The notes below the pieces were generated by a model. It was not told the DNA's origin and made no database searches. It worked only from the letters and a program-made list of their open reading frames with translations. Positions 13,639 to 21,327 of a stretch of DNA of 25,774 nucleotides are shown in pieces; position 1 is the stretch's first letter, and every line of letters begins with the position of its first letter. Source of the DNA: Nocardia sp. Lineage in GTDB: Bacteria > Actinomycetota > Actinomycetes > Mycobacteriales > Mycobacteriaceae. A program made the position numbers and the translations under genes. The stretch is taken from NCBI GenBank assembly GCA_017354515.1, contig JAFMQT010000004.1, positions 1 to 25,774 of the forward strand, given 5' to 3'.

Positions 13639-14847
13639 ATGGGTAATCAGTTCACGGCGGCCGATGTCGGGTACCTGGGCAGTGCGCAGGGGGAGTCGGC
13701 TCTGGCGGCGGCCCAGGAGTACTCGCTGACGTCCGCCACCGTCCTGAACGATGTGGCGGCCCTGCGTCCGCGGTACGGCGACAACACGGCCGCCCTGGTG
13801 GAGACCGTTCGCTTGCGCCGTCGAGCGCGGGCAAAGCTCGAGGGGGCCGAACGGTGGCTGTTCACCGACGACGCCCTGCAGCAGGCCACGCCGACTCCGG
13901 TCGCGCGGCACCGGTCTCGTCGGCTGGCCGGACGTGCGGTACACGATGTGACCTGCTCGATCGGGGCGGAACTGGCGGCCCTGCAGGCGGTCTGTCCGGT
14001 GGTCATCGGCAGTGATCTCGATCGGGTGCGGCTGTCGATGGCCCGGCACAACCTGTCGGCGACGCCGAATATCGCCCTACTGCGGGCAGATGCCCTCCAG
14101 CCGTGCAGTGCCGGCACGGCGATCGTCGCCGATCCTGCCCGCCGCGCGGGCGGCCGCAGAACCCACGATCCCGCCGATCTGCAACCTCCGCTTCCCGAGC
14201 TGCTGGCCGCCTATCGGGGTCGTGATCTGGTCGTGAAGTGCGCTCCGGGACTGGATTTCGACCGGTTGACTCCTCCGGGACCGGGCGGCGGTGATGCGGG
14301 CCGGGCCTGGGACGGTGAGATCGAGGTGACCTCACTCGACGGCAGTGTGCGCGAGGCCTGCCTGTGGTCGCGCGGCCTCACCGAAGCCGGAGTGCACCGG
14401 CGCGCGACGGTGCTCGGCGGTGACGGATCGTCGTGGTCGATCACCGATATCGAATCCGACGATATCCCCGAACGCGAACCGGGGGAATGGATTATCGACC
14501 CGGACGGTGCGATCGTGCGTGCCGGTCTGGTCCGGCACTACGCCGCCGGACGCGGCCTGTGGCAACTGGATCCACGTATCGCCTACCTCACCGGAGATAC
14601 CGTGCCGCCGGGTGTCCGCGGATTCCGGGTGTTGGATCGGCTCACCTTCCGCGAGAAGGCCTTACGCGCGGAACTGCGCCGCCGCGATTGTGGTCCGCTG
14701 GAGATCCTGGTGCGCGGCGTGGACATCGATCCGGACGCGTTGCGTCGCCGGCTAAGACCGGGCGGCAGCACCCCGCACACCGTGGTCATCACCCGGATCG
14801 GCAGTACCGCAACGGCATTCGTGTGCCGGACACCGCCGGCCCGGTGA
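13639..14847 (+). CDS. THUMP-like domain class I methyltransferase-family protein, Rv3037c-like
   Basis: A 402-residue soluble protein. A SAM-type motif I, VHDVTCSIGAELAAL (101-115), is followed by VIGSDLDRVRLSMARHN (122-138), which resembles RNA methyltransferases. Where RNA and DNA N-methyltransferases carry an NPPY or DPPY motif, this protein has VADPARR (163-169). The C-terminal part (about 325-400) fits the THUMP-like domain, a putative RNA-binding module. A role in RNA modification is therefore an inference from the family, and catalysis is unproven. It starts 14 bp after the preceding methyltransferase gene. Its TGA directly abuts the stop of the convergent gene with no bases between. 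It corresponds to Rv3037c in M. tuberculosis. Confidence 0.88.
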   Translation: MGNQFTAADVGYLGSAQGESALAAAQEYSLTSATVLNDVAALRPRYGDNTAALVETVRLRRRARAKLEGAERWLFTDDALQQATPTPVARHRSRRLAGRAVHDVTCSIGAELAALQAVCPVVIGSDLDRVRLSMARHNLSATPNIALLRADALQPCSAGTAIVADPARRAGGRRTHDPADLQPPLPELLAAYRGRDLVVKCAPGLDFDRLTPPGPGGGDAGRAWDGEIEVTSLDGSVREACLWSRGLTEAGVHRRATVLGGDGSSWSITDIESDDIPEREPGEWIIDPDGAIVRAGLVRHYAAGRGLWQLDPRIAYLTGDTVPPGVRGFRVLDRLTFREKALRAELRRRDCGPLEILVRGVDIDPDALRRRLRPGGSTPHTVVITRIGSTATAFVCRTPPAR

Positions 14848-16284
14848 CTACTGCCGCTGCTTATCCGGCGTGAACGCGAACAGTTCGCCGAGCCGGGTCG
14901 CCACCACGACCTCGCCGCGCGGCCCGACCGATGTGGATGCGGCCGAGCCGCCCTGGGCTCCGGGCAGCGGTGCCGAGGCGATGGTTTTGCCGCTGTCGGT
15001 GTCGAAGGTGACCAGATTGAGCGCATTGCCCATGGGGGCCACCACGTACCCGGTGTTCCCGGCCGTCTGCACCGGCTGTCCGCGCAGCGCCAGATCCTTA
15101 CGTTCCCAGATGATTTCCGCACTGGGACCGTTGTCTCGTACCGCCATCAGATGGCCGCTGTCCTCGCCGCCGGGGATCAGCAGACCGTCGTTCTCGGAGA
15201 TCCCGCCGCGCGGGACGAAGCCCAGCGGCTGAGCCCATTTGGTGCGACCGTCGGCGGTGTCGACGGCCAGCATCCGGCCGCTGTTGTCCGCGGCGTACAC
15301 GGTCTTTCCATCCGAGGACAGCACCGGGCTGGTGGCACTGCCGCCGGTCAGGATGTCCGCGCTCCAGTCCTGGATGACCTGCCTGTTGGTGTAGTGCAGC
15401 GCCACCAGTGCGGCGGTATCCGAACCCGGGTGCCGCACGGTCACATAGAACCGGCGCGATTCACGATCCAGCGCGGCGACATTCGCCACCGGGCATTGCG
15501 GTCCGCCCACCGCACAATCGTCGAGTCCCTGCGCGTCCGGCGGCCGGACGGTGTCCGGATGGGCGAGGAAGTCCGGCTCGCCGAGCAGCTGATAGCTGGT
15601 GACCTCGCGGTCACCGGTCTGCCGGTTGAGGATGTCCACCTGACCCGATTGGGAGATCGACAGCACCGTGCTCTCGCGCGTGAACTGCACCGACACCGGA
15701 ACCCCCGCGACGGGCGTACGCCAGCGCGGCTGACCGATATTGTTGAACGAGTAGACCGCGCCGTCCTCGCCGACATAGGCGTTGCCCAGACCGTCGACCG
15801 CGGACACCGCGGATATGGCGCTCACGCCCATCGGATCGCACAGTCGCTTGCGTCCGGTGGCCATCTGGAACGAGAAGATCATTCCGGTCGCACCCGGATT
15901 GCCCACGCAGTCCGAATTCGAGCGGGTGGTGACGTATATCTGTCCGTCCGGGTCGATCGTGGCGGGGGAGTTCAGCGTACTGCCCAGGGGGCGGGACCAG
16001 CTCAGGCTCAGATGCTGCGATCCGGTGACCGGACTGGTGCCGCTGTTGCGGGCATCGCCGAACGCCGACTGCCAGCCCGCACCCGAGCCGATGGAGATAT
16101 CGTCGACCCCCGTACTGCCGCATCCGGTCAGCGCCACGAGGCCGAGGGCGCCGCAGGCCGCGAGCATGCGAATCGGGGTGCCGGGGCCGATCCTCTTTCG
16201 GCACACTGTCGTTGGGGGATGTCCGTCGTCGTGCGCGCTGCGCTCGGTTCGCCGGCTGCCGCTTCGCACCTGCTGGACTCCCAT
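14848..16284 (-). CDS. PQQ-binding-like beta-propeller lipoprotein, Rv3035-like
   Basis: An exported lipoprotein of about 478 residues. The signal peptide core MLAACGALGLVALTGC ends in the lipobox LTGC (Cys55 from this start). The mature part is built of repeated beta-propeller blades with PQQ-like segments such as SPVLSSDGKTVYAADNSGRM and GRTKWAQPLG. The fold suggests a scaffold or binding protein at the outer membrane face. No quinoprotein catalytic motif was seen. The start is uncertain: GTG 16305, ATG 16284 and GTG 16206 are all in frame. ATG 16284 fits a TAATCT -10 at 16307-16312, while GTG 16206 would give a more usual 28-residue signal. It is convergent with the THUMP-like gene and divergent from the acyltransferase, as Rv3035 is oriented in M. 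tuberculosis. Confidence 0.88.
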   Translation of the reverse strand: MGVQQVRSGSRRTERSAHDDGHPPTTVCRKRIGPGTPIRMLAACGALGLVALTGCGSTGVDDISIGSGAGWQSAFGDARNSGTSPVTGSQHLSLSWSRPLGSTLNSPATIDPDGQIYVTTRSNSDCVGNPGATGMIFSFQMATGRKRLCDPMGVSAISAVSAVDGLGNAYVGEDGAVYSFNNIGQPRWRTPVAGVPVSVQFTRESTVLSISQSGQVDILNRQTGDREVTSYQLLGEPDFLAHPDTVRPPDAQGLDDCAVGGPQCPVANVAALDRESRRFYVTVRHPGSDTAALVALHYTNRQVIQDWSADILTGGSATSPVLSSDGKTVYAADNSGRMLAVDTADGRTKWAQPLGFVPRGGISENDGLLIPGGEDSGHLMAVRDNGPSAEIIWERKDLALRGQPVQTAGNTGYVVAPMGNALNLVTFDTDSGKTIASAPLPGAQGGSAASTSVGPRGEVVVATRLGELFAFTPDKQRQ

Positions 16285-16306
16285 CTGTTCGTCACGGGCT
16301 TGCACG

Positions 16307-16312
16307 AGATTA
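16307..16312 (-). promoter_or_regulatory. -10-like TAATCT for the propeller lipoprotein
   Basis: On the minus strand TAATCT lies 22 bases before the ATG at 16284, giving a short leader. It is too close to the GTG at 16305 to serve that start. There is no clear -35. Confidence 0.3.
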
Positions 16313-16437
16313 GAGCATTCCCCGCTGTCACAGCGTGGTGGGTAAGAATGAGCCGGACCGAGACCGGATTCGGATATCGCATCCGGCTCGTGAACGTCGA
16401 TTCACAGGGTTGGAAAATGCCGGTGGCGAATCGAAAG

Positions 16438-16443
16438 TACGCT
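16438..16443 (+). promoter_or_regulatory. -10-like TACGCT for the acyltransferase gene
   Basis: TACGCT fits TANNNT and would give a leader of about 50 bases ending in AAGGGAG (16485-16491), the ribosome site of the GTG at 16499. A TTGGAA at 16410-16415 is too far upstream for a normal -35. Confidence 0.35.
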
Positions 16444-16498
16444 GGTACCTCGATCGGGTGACCGACAGAAAGCAGTCGCCGAGAAAGGGAGCTGACCC

Positions 16499-17248
16499 GT
16501 GACGAGCATGTGGAGCGCACCGATGCGTTCGCGTTGGCAAAGTTCGCGCCGCCGGGATCCGGACCAGGCGCGATTCCTCACGCGTGCGTCGTTGCGCTGG
16601 GTGCTCGCGAACCGCGCCTATACCCCGTGGTACCTGGTCCGGTACTACCGGTTGCTCAAATTCCGGCTCGCCAACCCGCACATCGTGCTGCGCGGCATGG
16701 TCTTCCTGGGCAAGAACGTCGATATCCACGCCACCCCGGAATTCGGCCGGATGGAGATCGGCAAGTGGGTCCATCTCGGCGACGGCAACGCGCTGCGCTG
16801 CCACGAGGGCTCGCTGCGGATCGGTGACAAGGTCGTCTTCGGCAAGGACAACGTGGTCAATGCCTACCTCGATATCGAGATCGGGGCGTCCACGCTGGTC
16901 GCCGACTGGTGCTACATCTGCGACTTCGACCACCGGATGGACGATGTGAACGTCCCGATCAAGGATCAGGGCATCGTCAAGAGCCCGGTCCGGATCGGGC
17001 CCGACACCTGGATCGCGGCCAAGGTCAGTGTGCTGCGCGAGACGCGGGTCGGTCGCGGCTGCGTACTCGGTGCGCATTCGGTTGTGAAGGGCGAGATCCC
17101 GGACTTCAGCATCGCGGTGGGCGCACCGGCGCGGGTGGTCAAGAACCGCAAGCAGGCCTGGGACGACGCCGCCGGGGAGCGTGCCCGCCACGAGGCCGCG
17201 CTGGCCGATATCGAGCGTAAGAAGGCGGGTGTCGGCGCCCAGGAGTGA
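16499..17248 (+). CDS. Acyltransferase with left-handed beta-helix (hexapeptide repeat)
   Basis: A 249-residue transferase of the hexapeptide family, which moves acetyl or other acyl groups from CoA to sugars or other acceptors, normally as a trimer. The N-terminal 60 residues are basic and aromatic and may contact the membrane. Hexapeptide-type repeats with I/L/V every six residues run from about 62 to 215 (for example LRIGDKVVFGKDNVV and VRIGPDTWIAAKVSVLRETRVGRGCVLGA in part). DFDHRM (141-146) carries the likely catalytic histidine loop. The last 30 residues are a charged helix. The GTG at 16499 follows AAGGGAG by seven bases. It corresponds to Rv3034c by order. It is divergent from the propeller lipoprotein and might modify cell-envelope glycans. 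Confidence 0.92.
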   Translation: MTSMWSAPMRSRWQSSRRRDPDQARFLTRASLRWVLANRAYTPWYLVRYYRLLKFRLANPHIVLRGMVFLGKNVDIHATPEFGRMEIGKWVHLGDGNALRCHEGSLRIGDKVVFGKDNVVNAYLDIEIGASTLVADWCYICDFDHRMDDVNVPIKDQGIVKSPVRIGPDTWIAAKVSVLRETRVGRGCVLGAHSVVKGEIPDFSIAVGAPARVVKNRKQAWDDAAGERARHEAALADIERKKAGVGAQE

Positions 17249-17308
17249 CCTCCGGGCGCGCAGATCGGGCGCCGGGCATATCCGCCGGAACCTGTCGGTG
17301 GTTGGGCG

Positions 17309-17314
17309 TAGCCT
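17309..17314 (+). promoter_or_regulatory. -10 element (TAGCCT) of the DUF1697 gene
   Basis: TAGCCT ends seven bases before the ATG at 17322, with no Shine-Dalgarno sequence. A leaderless start is likely. Confidence 0.5.
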
Positions 17315-17321
17315 TCCGATC

Positions 17322-17861
17322 ATGACCCGATACGCGGCGCTGTTGCGGGGAATCATGCCCAGTAACCCCAATATGCGCGGTGAGAAACTGCGCGGGGTGT
17401 TCTCCGGACTCGGATACGAGTCGGTGGGATCGGTGCTGGCCAGCGGAAATATAGTCTTCACCAGTTCCGAGTCGGATACCGAGGCGATGGAGGCGCGCAT
17501 CCAGGACGCGTTGCGGTCCGAGCTCGGTATCGGCGGTGGCACGCTGCTGCGGAGCCGGGACCAACTGCAGGCTCTGGTCGACTCCGACCCGTTCCCGGGG
17601 TTGACGCACGGTCGCGGAACGTATCTGACCGCGACGTTCCTCAAGGATCCGCGCGCGGTGGCGCCGCCGGAGCCGCCCGCCGAGCTCGCCCAGTTGGTGC
17701 GGCGAGCGGGTTTCGACGAGGGTGCTCGCGCGGTGCTGGCGGTCATCGACAACACCGCCGCCTCCACGGTGAACCATATGGGCTGGCTGGAGTCGGTCTA
17801 CGGGAAGGAAATCACCACCCGCACCTGGCTCACGGTGCAGAAGGTTCTGGCCAAGCTATAG
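17322..17861 (+). CDS. DUF1697 domain-containing protein
   Basis: A 179-residue soluble protein of the DUF1697 family, normal in length. The family start is visible as MTRYAALLRGI followed by the turn containing MRGEKLRGVFSGLGY, then SVLASGNIVFTS (40-51), which matches the conserved TYIQSGNVVF-type strand. The C-terminal helix region WLESVYGKEITTRTWLTV contains the family-typical TTRTW. The function of the family is unknown to me. The usual NVGG in the first loop reads IMPSNPN here, a variation worth noting. The ATG at 17322 was chosen over upstream in-frame codons because TAGCCT lies seven bases before it. It stands alone between the acyltransferase and the protease. Confidence 0.92.
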   Translation: MTRYAALLRGIMPSNPNMRGEKLRGVFSGLGYESVGSVLASGNIVFTSSESDTEAMEARIQDALRSELGIGGGTLLRSRDQLQALVDSDPFPGLTHGRGTYLTATFLKDPRAVAPPEPPAELAQLVRRAGFDEGARAVLAVIDNTAASTVNHMGWLESVYGKEITTRTWLTVQKVLAKL

Positions 17862-17892
17862 TTGTCGGCGCGGGGTCCGGGTGGCTTCCGCT

Positions 17893-17938
17893 TGGATATA
17901 CACAGCGTGGATGTACACAGCGGGGGAAGTACACATCG
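17893..17938 (+). repeat. Three tandem 15-16 bp repeats upstream of the protease gene
   Basis: Unit 1 (17893-17907, TGGATATACACAGCG) and unit 2 (17908-17922, TGGATGTACACAGCG) differ at one base. Unit 3 (17923-17938) keeps TACACATCG. Further TGGATGT and TGGATAT words lie at 17966 and 17977. The array is about 165-210 bp before the protease start, in a 240-bp intergenic region. It could be a regulator binding array. No regulator gene is adjacent. Confidence 0.65.
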
Positions 17939-18101
17939 GCCGTTCGGACCGATGGGACCACGATCTGGATGTCGTGTGGATATGTCTGTGCCCGAATCGC
18001 ATCGCATCGGGTGGGGAGCGTGATCGGAAGCGATCGCGACTGGCGCGTTGCGATTCTTTTGCGATGCGGTCCATATCCGGCGAAATATCCAGGGGGAAAA
18101 G

Positions 18102-19820
18102 GTGTTCTGTTCATCCGGCGGAATGTGGTCGGCGGTGCGGCGGCACCCGGACGTGCGGCGAATACTTCTCGTCGTGCTGGTGGGCATCGGTGTGGTGGTT
18201 CCGTCACTACCGGCGGGAGCGCAGCCACAACAATCCGGTATCCCGGCAACGGTCGAGAAGGACGGTCGCGGCGCGGTGCGGCAGGTGGTGCCGCGGCAGC
18301 CGGTTCCGGTGCGGCGCAAGGGGTCAGGACCGGGCGATGCCGCCCTCGAGCACGCGGCTGCATTGCAACCGGTGTTCGGCCGCCCCGGATCACCGGCCAT
18401 GAAGTCGGGCGGGGATTCGCGTCTGGTGGTGCGCTCGGTGGCCCGGCGCGGGAACGGCAGCACGGTGCGGCTGGCGCAGATGATCCAATCGATTCCGGTC
18501 TATGGCGCCGATCTCGCGGTCGCGATGACCTCCGACGGCGCCATGTTGTCGGCGACCGGTGCGCTGGCCGAGGCCGGGGCCGGGCGATTCCCGGACCGGA
18601 ATCCGGTCCCCTCCGATCCGGCGCGCACTGCGGCGCTGAATCGGGTCCGGTCGGCGGTGCGGTCCGATCCCGCTGCGGCACAGCGGATTCGGATCCGGAC
18701 CCAGGCGCCGGTCTGGTACGGCCCGAGCCTGTCCGGCACCGGTGGGCCGGCCCAACCCGTCGTCCCGGCCTACATCTTCGAAATCGACGCCGGCCCAGGC
18801 GTGTGGCGGGTCTTCATCGCCGCCGACAAATCCGCCAAGGTTCTCGATGCCTGGCCGATCGACAAACATCTGAGCCGGGTTGTCTGCGATGCCGCGAGCT
18901 CCGCGGATCCCGCGCGGATCGCGGTTCCGTGTGGCGGCGCGGGTGGCTATCCGGTGGTCCGCACCGAGGGCGCGGCGGCCACCGGAATCGCGGATGCCGA
19001 CCGGGTCTACGACTGGATCGGTGCGACGGAGAAGTTCTACGCGACCCACACCGGTCTGGGCAGTCTCACCGATCTGATCGGCATCGACGCTCGCGACGGC
19101 CGCGGGAAGGCCATGCGCGCTACTGTCCGGGTATGCCTGGACAGTTGTCCGTACGCGAACGCCTTCTGGGCCGACGGTCAGGGTTTCGTCATGGGTTCGC
19201 AGGTGATGGCGCTCGACGTGGTCGCTCACGAGCTGACCCACGGTGTCACCGAGAAGACCAGCGGCCTGGACTACATCAACGAATCCGGTGCCATCAACGA
19301 ATCGATGTCCGATGTCTTCGCCGAACTGGCCGAACTGTCCACCAAGAAGGCCGGCGGGAAGAATCCCGACCGCTGGCAGATCGGCAACGGCAGCCGGGTC
19401 GGAGTCGTACGGAATATGAAGTCCCCCGGCACATCCCCGGATAAGCAACCCGAGACCTATCGCGGTCCCGGCTGGGTCCCGGCCACCTACTCGCCGAACA
19501 ACCCCACCGCGCGCGACCGGGGAGGTGTCCATATCAACAGCGGCGTCGGAAACCGTCTCGCCTATCTCATCACCGACGGCGGCACCGTGGACGGCCACCG
19601 CATAGCCGGTCTCGGCGTCGACAAGGCGGCGGCTCTGTATTGGGCGACCGAGACCATGCTCAATCCCAGCGCGGACTACTCGGTCCTGGGCAGTACGCTC
19701 CTGACCGCCTGCCGGGCCCAGGTCCAGGAGAAGGCCGCCGGCTTCACCGACGCGGACTGCACGGCGGTCCAGAAAGCCATTGCGGCCGTCCGGATCCCAC
19801 TGCTGAGCGATAAGGCCTGA
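18102..19820 (+). CDS. Secreted neutral metalloprotease, peptidase family M4 (thermolysin-like)
   Basis: A 572-residue secreted zinc endopeptidase made as a proenzyme. Signal peptide: RRHPDVRR then a hydrophobic core (21-36) and a likely cleavage after PAGA (residue 40). The propeptide covers about 41-280 and includes an FTP-like segment (TVRLAQMIQSIPVYGADLAV, 121-140). In the catalytic domain, HELTH at 376-380 gives zinc ligands H376 and H380 and catalytic E377. E400 (GAINESMSD) is the third ligand, exactly 24 residues after H376 as in thermolysin. H477 (GGVHINSGV) is the transition-state histidine. All catalytic residues are present, so it is likely active. The GTG at 18102 was chosen for the AGGGGG at 18091-18096; ATG 18123 is an alternative. 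Tandem repeats lie upstream and two hairpins follow. Confidence 0.95.
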   Translation: MFCSSGGMWSAVRRHPDVRRILLVVLVGIGVVVPSLPAGAQPQQSGIPATVEKDGRGAVRQVVPRQPVPVRRKGSGPGDAALEHAAALQPVFGRPGSPAMKSGGDSRLVVRSVARRGNGSTVRLAQMIQSIPVYGADLAVAMTSDGAMLSATGALAEAGAGRFPDRNPVPSDPARTAALNRVRSAVRSDPAAAQRIRIRTQAPVWYGPSLSGTGGPAQPVVPAYIFEIDAGPGVWRVFIAADKSAKVLDAWPIDKHLSRVVCDAASSADPARIAVPCGGAGGYPVVRTEGAAATGIADADRVYDWIGATEKFYATHTGLGSLTDLIGIDARDGRGKAMRATVRVCLDSCPYANAFWADGQGFVMGSQVMALDVVAHELTHGVTEKTSGLDYINESGAINESMSDVFAELAELSTKKAGGKNPDRWQIGNGSRVGVVRNMKSPGTSPDKQPETYRGPGWVPATYSPNNPTARDRGGVHINSGVGNRLAYLITDGGTVDGHRIAGLGVDKAAALYWATETMLNPSADYSVLGSTLLTACRAQVQEKAAGFTDADCTAVQKAIAAVRIPLLSDKA

Positions 19821-19843
19821 GCCGGGGCGTACGCGGCCCCGGC
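19821..19843 (+). terminator. Hairpin directly after the protease stop
   Basis: GCCGGGGC, seven loop bases, GCCCCGGC: a perfect 8-bp GC stem starting at the base after the stop codon. It is a likely terminator for the protease gene. Confidence 0.5.
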
Positions 19844-19857
19844 GCACCGAGCGGTCA

Positions 19858-19888
19858 CACTTCCCAGCCGATCCGAGGCTGGGAAGTG
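19858..19888. terminator. Strong bidirectional terminator between protease and ndh
   Basis: CACTTCCCAGCC, seven loop bases, GGCTGGGAAGTG: a perfect 12-bp stem midway between two convergent genes. No U-tract follows on either strand, but the stem is the strongest in the window. Confidence 0.7.
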
Positions 19889-19921
19889 GCTGCGGTATTA
19901 CGGGCTGCGGCACTCAGGGCG

Positions 19922-21217
19922 CTAAGCGGCCTGTTGTCGTTCCAGAATCGGACTGGGCACGACGGCCTTGTCGGCCTCGTCGAAGCCGGGACGGCCGGTA
20001 CCGATGAAGGCCACCAGCCAGGACAGGATGGCGACGAAGCGGTTCCGGAAGCCGACCAGATAGAACAGATGGACCGCCAGCCAGGTGGCCCAGGCCAGGG
20101 TGCCGGTGAACTTGACCTTGTCGTTGAGTTTGGTGACAGCGCTGAAGCTGCTGATCACCGCCATCGAACCCTTGTCCCAGTACACGAACGGCGTCCCCGC
20201 CTGCTTCTTGCGGCGGATGATGTCCGCGACGTGGCGACCCTCCTGCATGGCCGTCGGCGACTGACCGGGATAGCCGTTGAGCGAGGTCATATCGCCGATG
20301 GCATAGATGTCGGCGTGACCGCCCACCGTGCAGTCGGGGTTGATCAGCAGGCGCCCGGCCCGGTCGGTCTCACAACCGGTCGCCTCGGCCAACTGGGTGG
20401 CGAACCCGCCGGCCGCTACACCCGCCGACCACACCACGGTCTCGGCGCCGAGCCGGTGCTCGACACCGTCCTTGCTCTTGACCGTCACCTTGCCGGCATC
20501 GATATCGGTGACGAACGTGTCGAGCAGAACGTCGACACCATTGCGGCTGAGTGATTTCCGGGCGTATTCGGACAGGCTGCCGCCGAACGGGGGCAGCACC
20601 GCGCCGGCGCCTTCCACCAGGGTCACCGAGATCTCCTGGTGGAAGTGCCGCTTCGACAGTTCCTTCAGCTGGCCGGCGACCTCGACACCGGTCGGACCGG
20701 CACCCACCACCACGAAGCTCAGCAGCCGCTCCCTGGTCTCGGCATCGGCCTTGGCGGCCTCGGCGAATACCCGCTCGATCTGGGCGCGCAGCAGTTTGGC
20801 GTCGTCGATGGTCTTGAGTGAGAAGGTCTTCTCGGCGAAATCGTCCCTGCCGAAATAGGACTGGGTGGCGCCGGTAGCGGCGATCAGCGATCCGTAGCCG
20901 ATGCGCCGCGGACCCTGTTCGGTCTCGTAGGTGAGCACCGCGGCCTCGGCGTCGATGTCGACGACCTTGCCCAGGCGCACATCGGCACCCTTGTGCCGGC
21001 GCAGGATCTGGGCGATCGGCGGCGCGATATCCGCGGACGGGAGCACACCCGTCGCTACCTGATACAGCAGCGGCTGGAACAGATGTTCCGGCGTCGACGA
21101 GATCAGTACGTAGTCCACCCCCGATTTGCTGAGCTGCTTCGCGGCGGCGAGCCCGCCGAATCCTGAACCCACGATGACCACATCCGTGGTTTCGATTCCC
21201 GCATCCACGTGTTGCAT
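19922..21217 (-). CDS. ndh: Type II NADH dehydrogenase (NDH-2), FAD-dependent
   Basis: A 431-residue membrane-associated flavoenzyme that oxidises NADH and reduces menaquinone without pumping protons, feeding the chain that ends in oxidases such as CtaD. The FAD site is VVIVGSGFGGLAA (13-25), the NADH site is VVVGAGPTGVEVAG (169-182), and ATG/AIGD motifs are present (LIAATGATQ; DIYAIGDM). Near the C-terminus, WATWLAVHLFYLVGFRNRF is the amphipathic membrane-anchoring stretch of this family. The ATG at 21217 has an AAGGAGG ribosome site at 21223-21229. It shares an AT-rich divergent promoter with the LysR gene, which may control it. Related NAD(P)/FAD oxidoreductases look alike, so the quinone substrate is inferred. 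Confidence 0.94.
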   Translation of the reverse strand: MQHVDAGIETTDVVIVGSGFGGLAAAKQLSKSGVDYVLISSTPEHLFQPLLYQVATGVLPSADIAPPIAQILRRHKGADVRLGKVVDIDAEAAVLTYETEQGPRRIGYGSLIAATGATQSYFGRDDFAEKTFSLKTIDDAKLLRAQIERVFAEAAKADAETRERLLSFVVVGAGPTGVEVAGQLKELSKRHFHQEISVTLVEGAGAVLPPFGGSLSEYARKSLSRNGVDVLLDTFVTDIDAGKVTVKSKDGVEHRLGAETVVWSAGVAAGGFATQLAEATGCETDRAGRLLINPDCTVGGHADIYAIGDMTSLNGYPGQSPTAMQEGRHVADIIRRKKQAGTPFVYWDKGSMAVISSFSAVTKLNDKVKFTGTLAWATWLAVHLFYLVGFRNRFVAILSWLVAFIGTGRPGFDEADKAVVPSPILERQQAA

Positions 21218-21281
21218 GACAGCCTCCTTCTCACATGACTAACCGTGATTCGTGAGGCCGATGTTCCACGGGTCAGGCGCA

Positions 21282-21306
21282 TAATATAGATGACTCTTAT
21301 CTGCAT
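21282..21306. promoter_or_regulatory. Overlapping divergent promoters and LysR-type dyad between ndh and lysR
   Basis: TAATAT (21282-21287, plus) and TATATT (21288-21283, minus) are overlapping -10-like elements serving the two divergent genes. They run into an imperfect dyad ATATAGAT-N7-ATCTGCAT (21284-21306, 6 of 8 positions symmetrical), which also contains a T-N11-A (21287-21299). Such dyads are typical LysR targets. Binding by the adjacent regulator is inferred. Confidence 0.45.
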
Positions 21307-21327
21307 TGATCATGAATGGGTGATCTC

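Noticed and set aside
15151..16461. A 436-codon plus-strand frame opposite the propeller lipoprotein
   Set aside because: The lipoprotein on the minus strand has a signal peptide, lipobox and propeller repeats. The plus frame has none.
17881..18402. Plus-strand frame running through the tandem repeats into the protease gene
   Set aside because: It overlaps the signal peptide and propeptide of the protease in another frame and has no family features.
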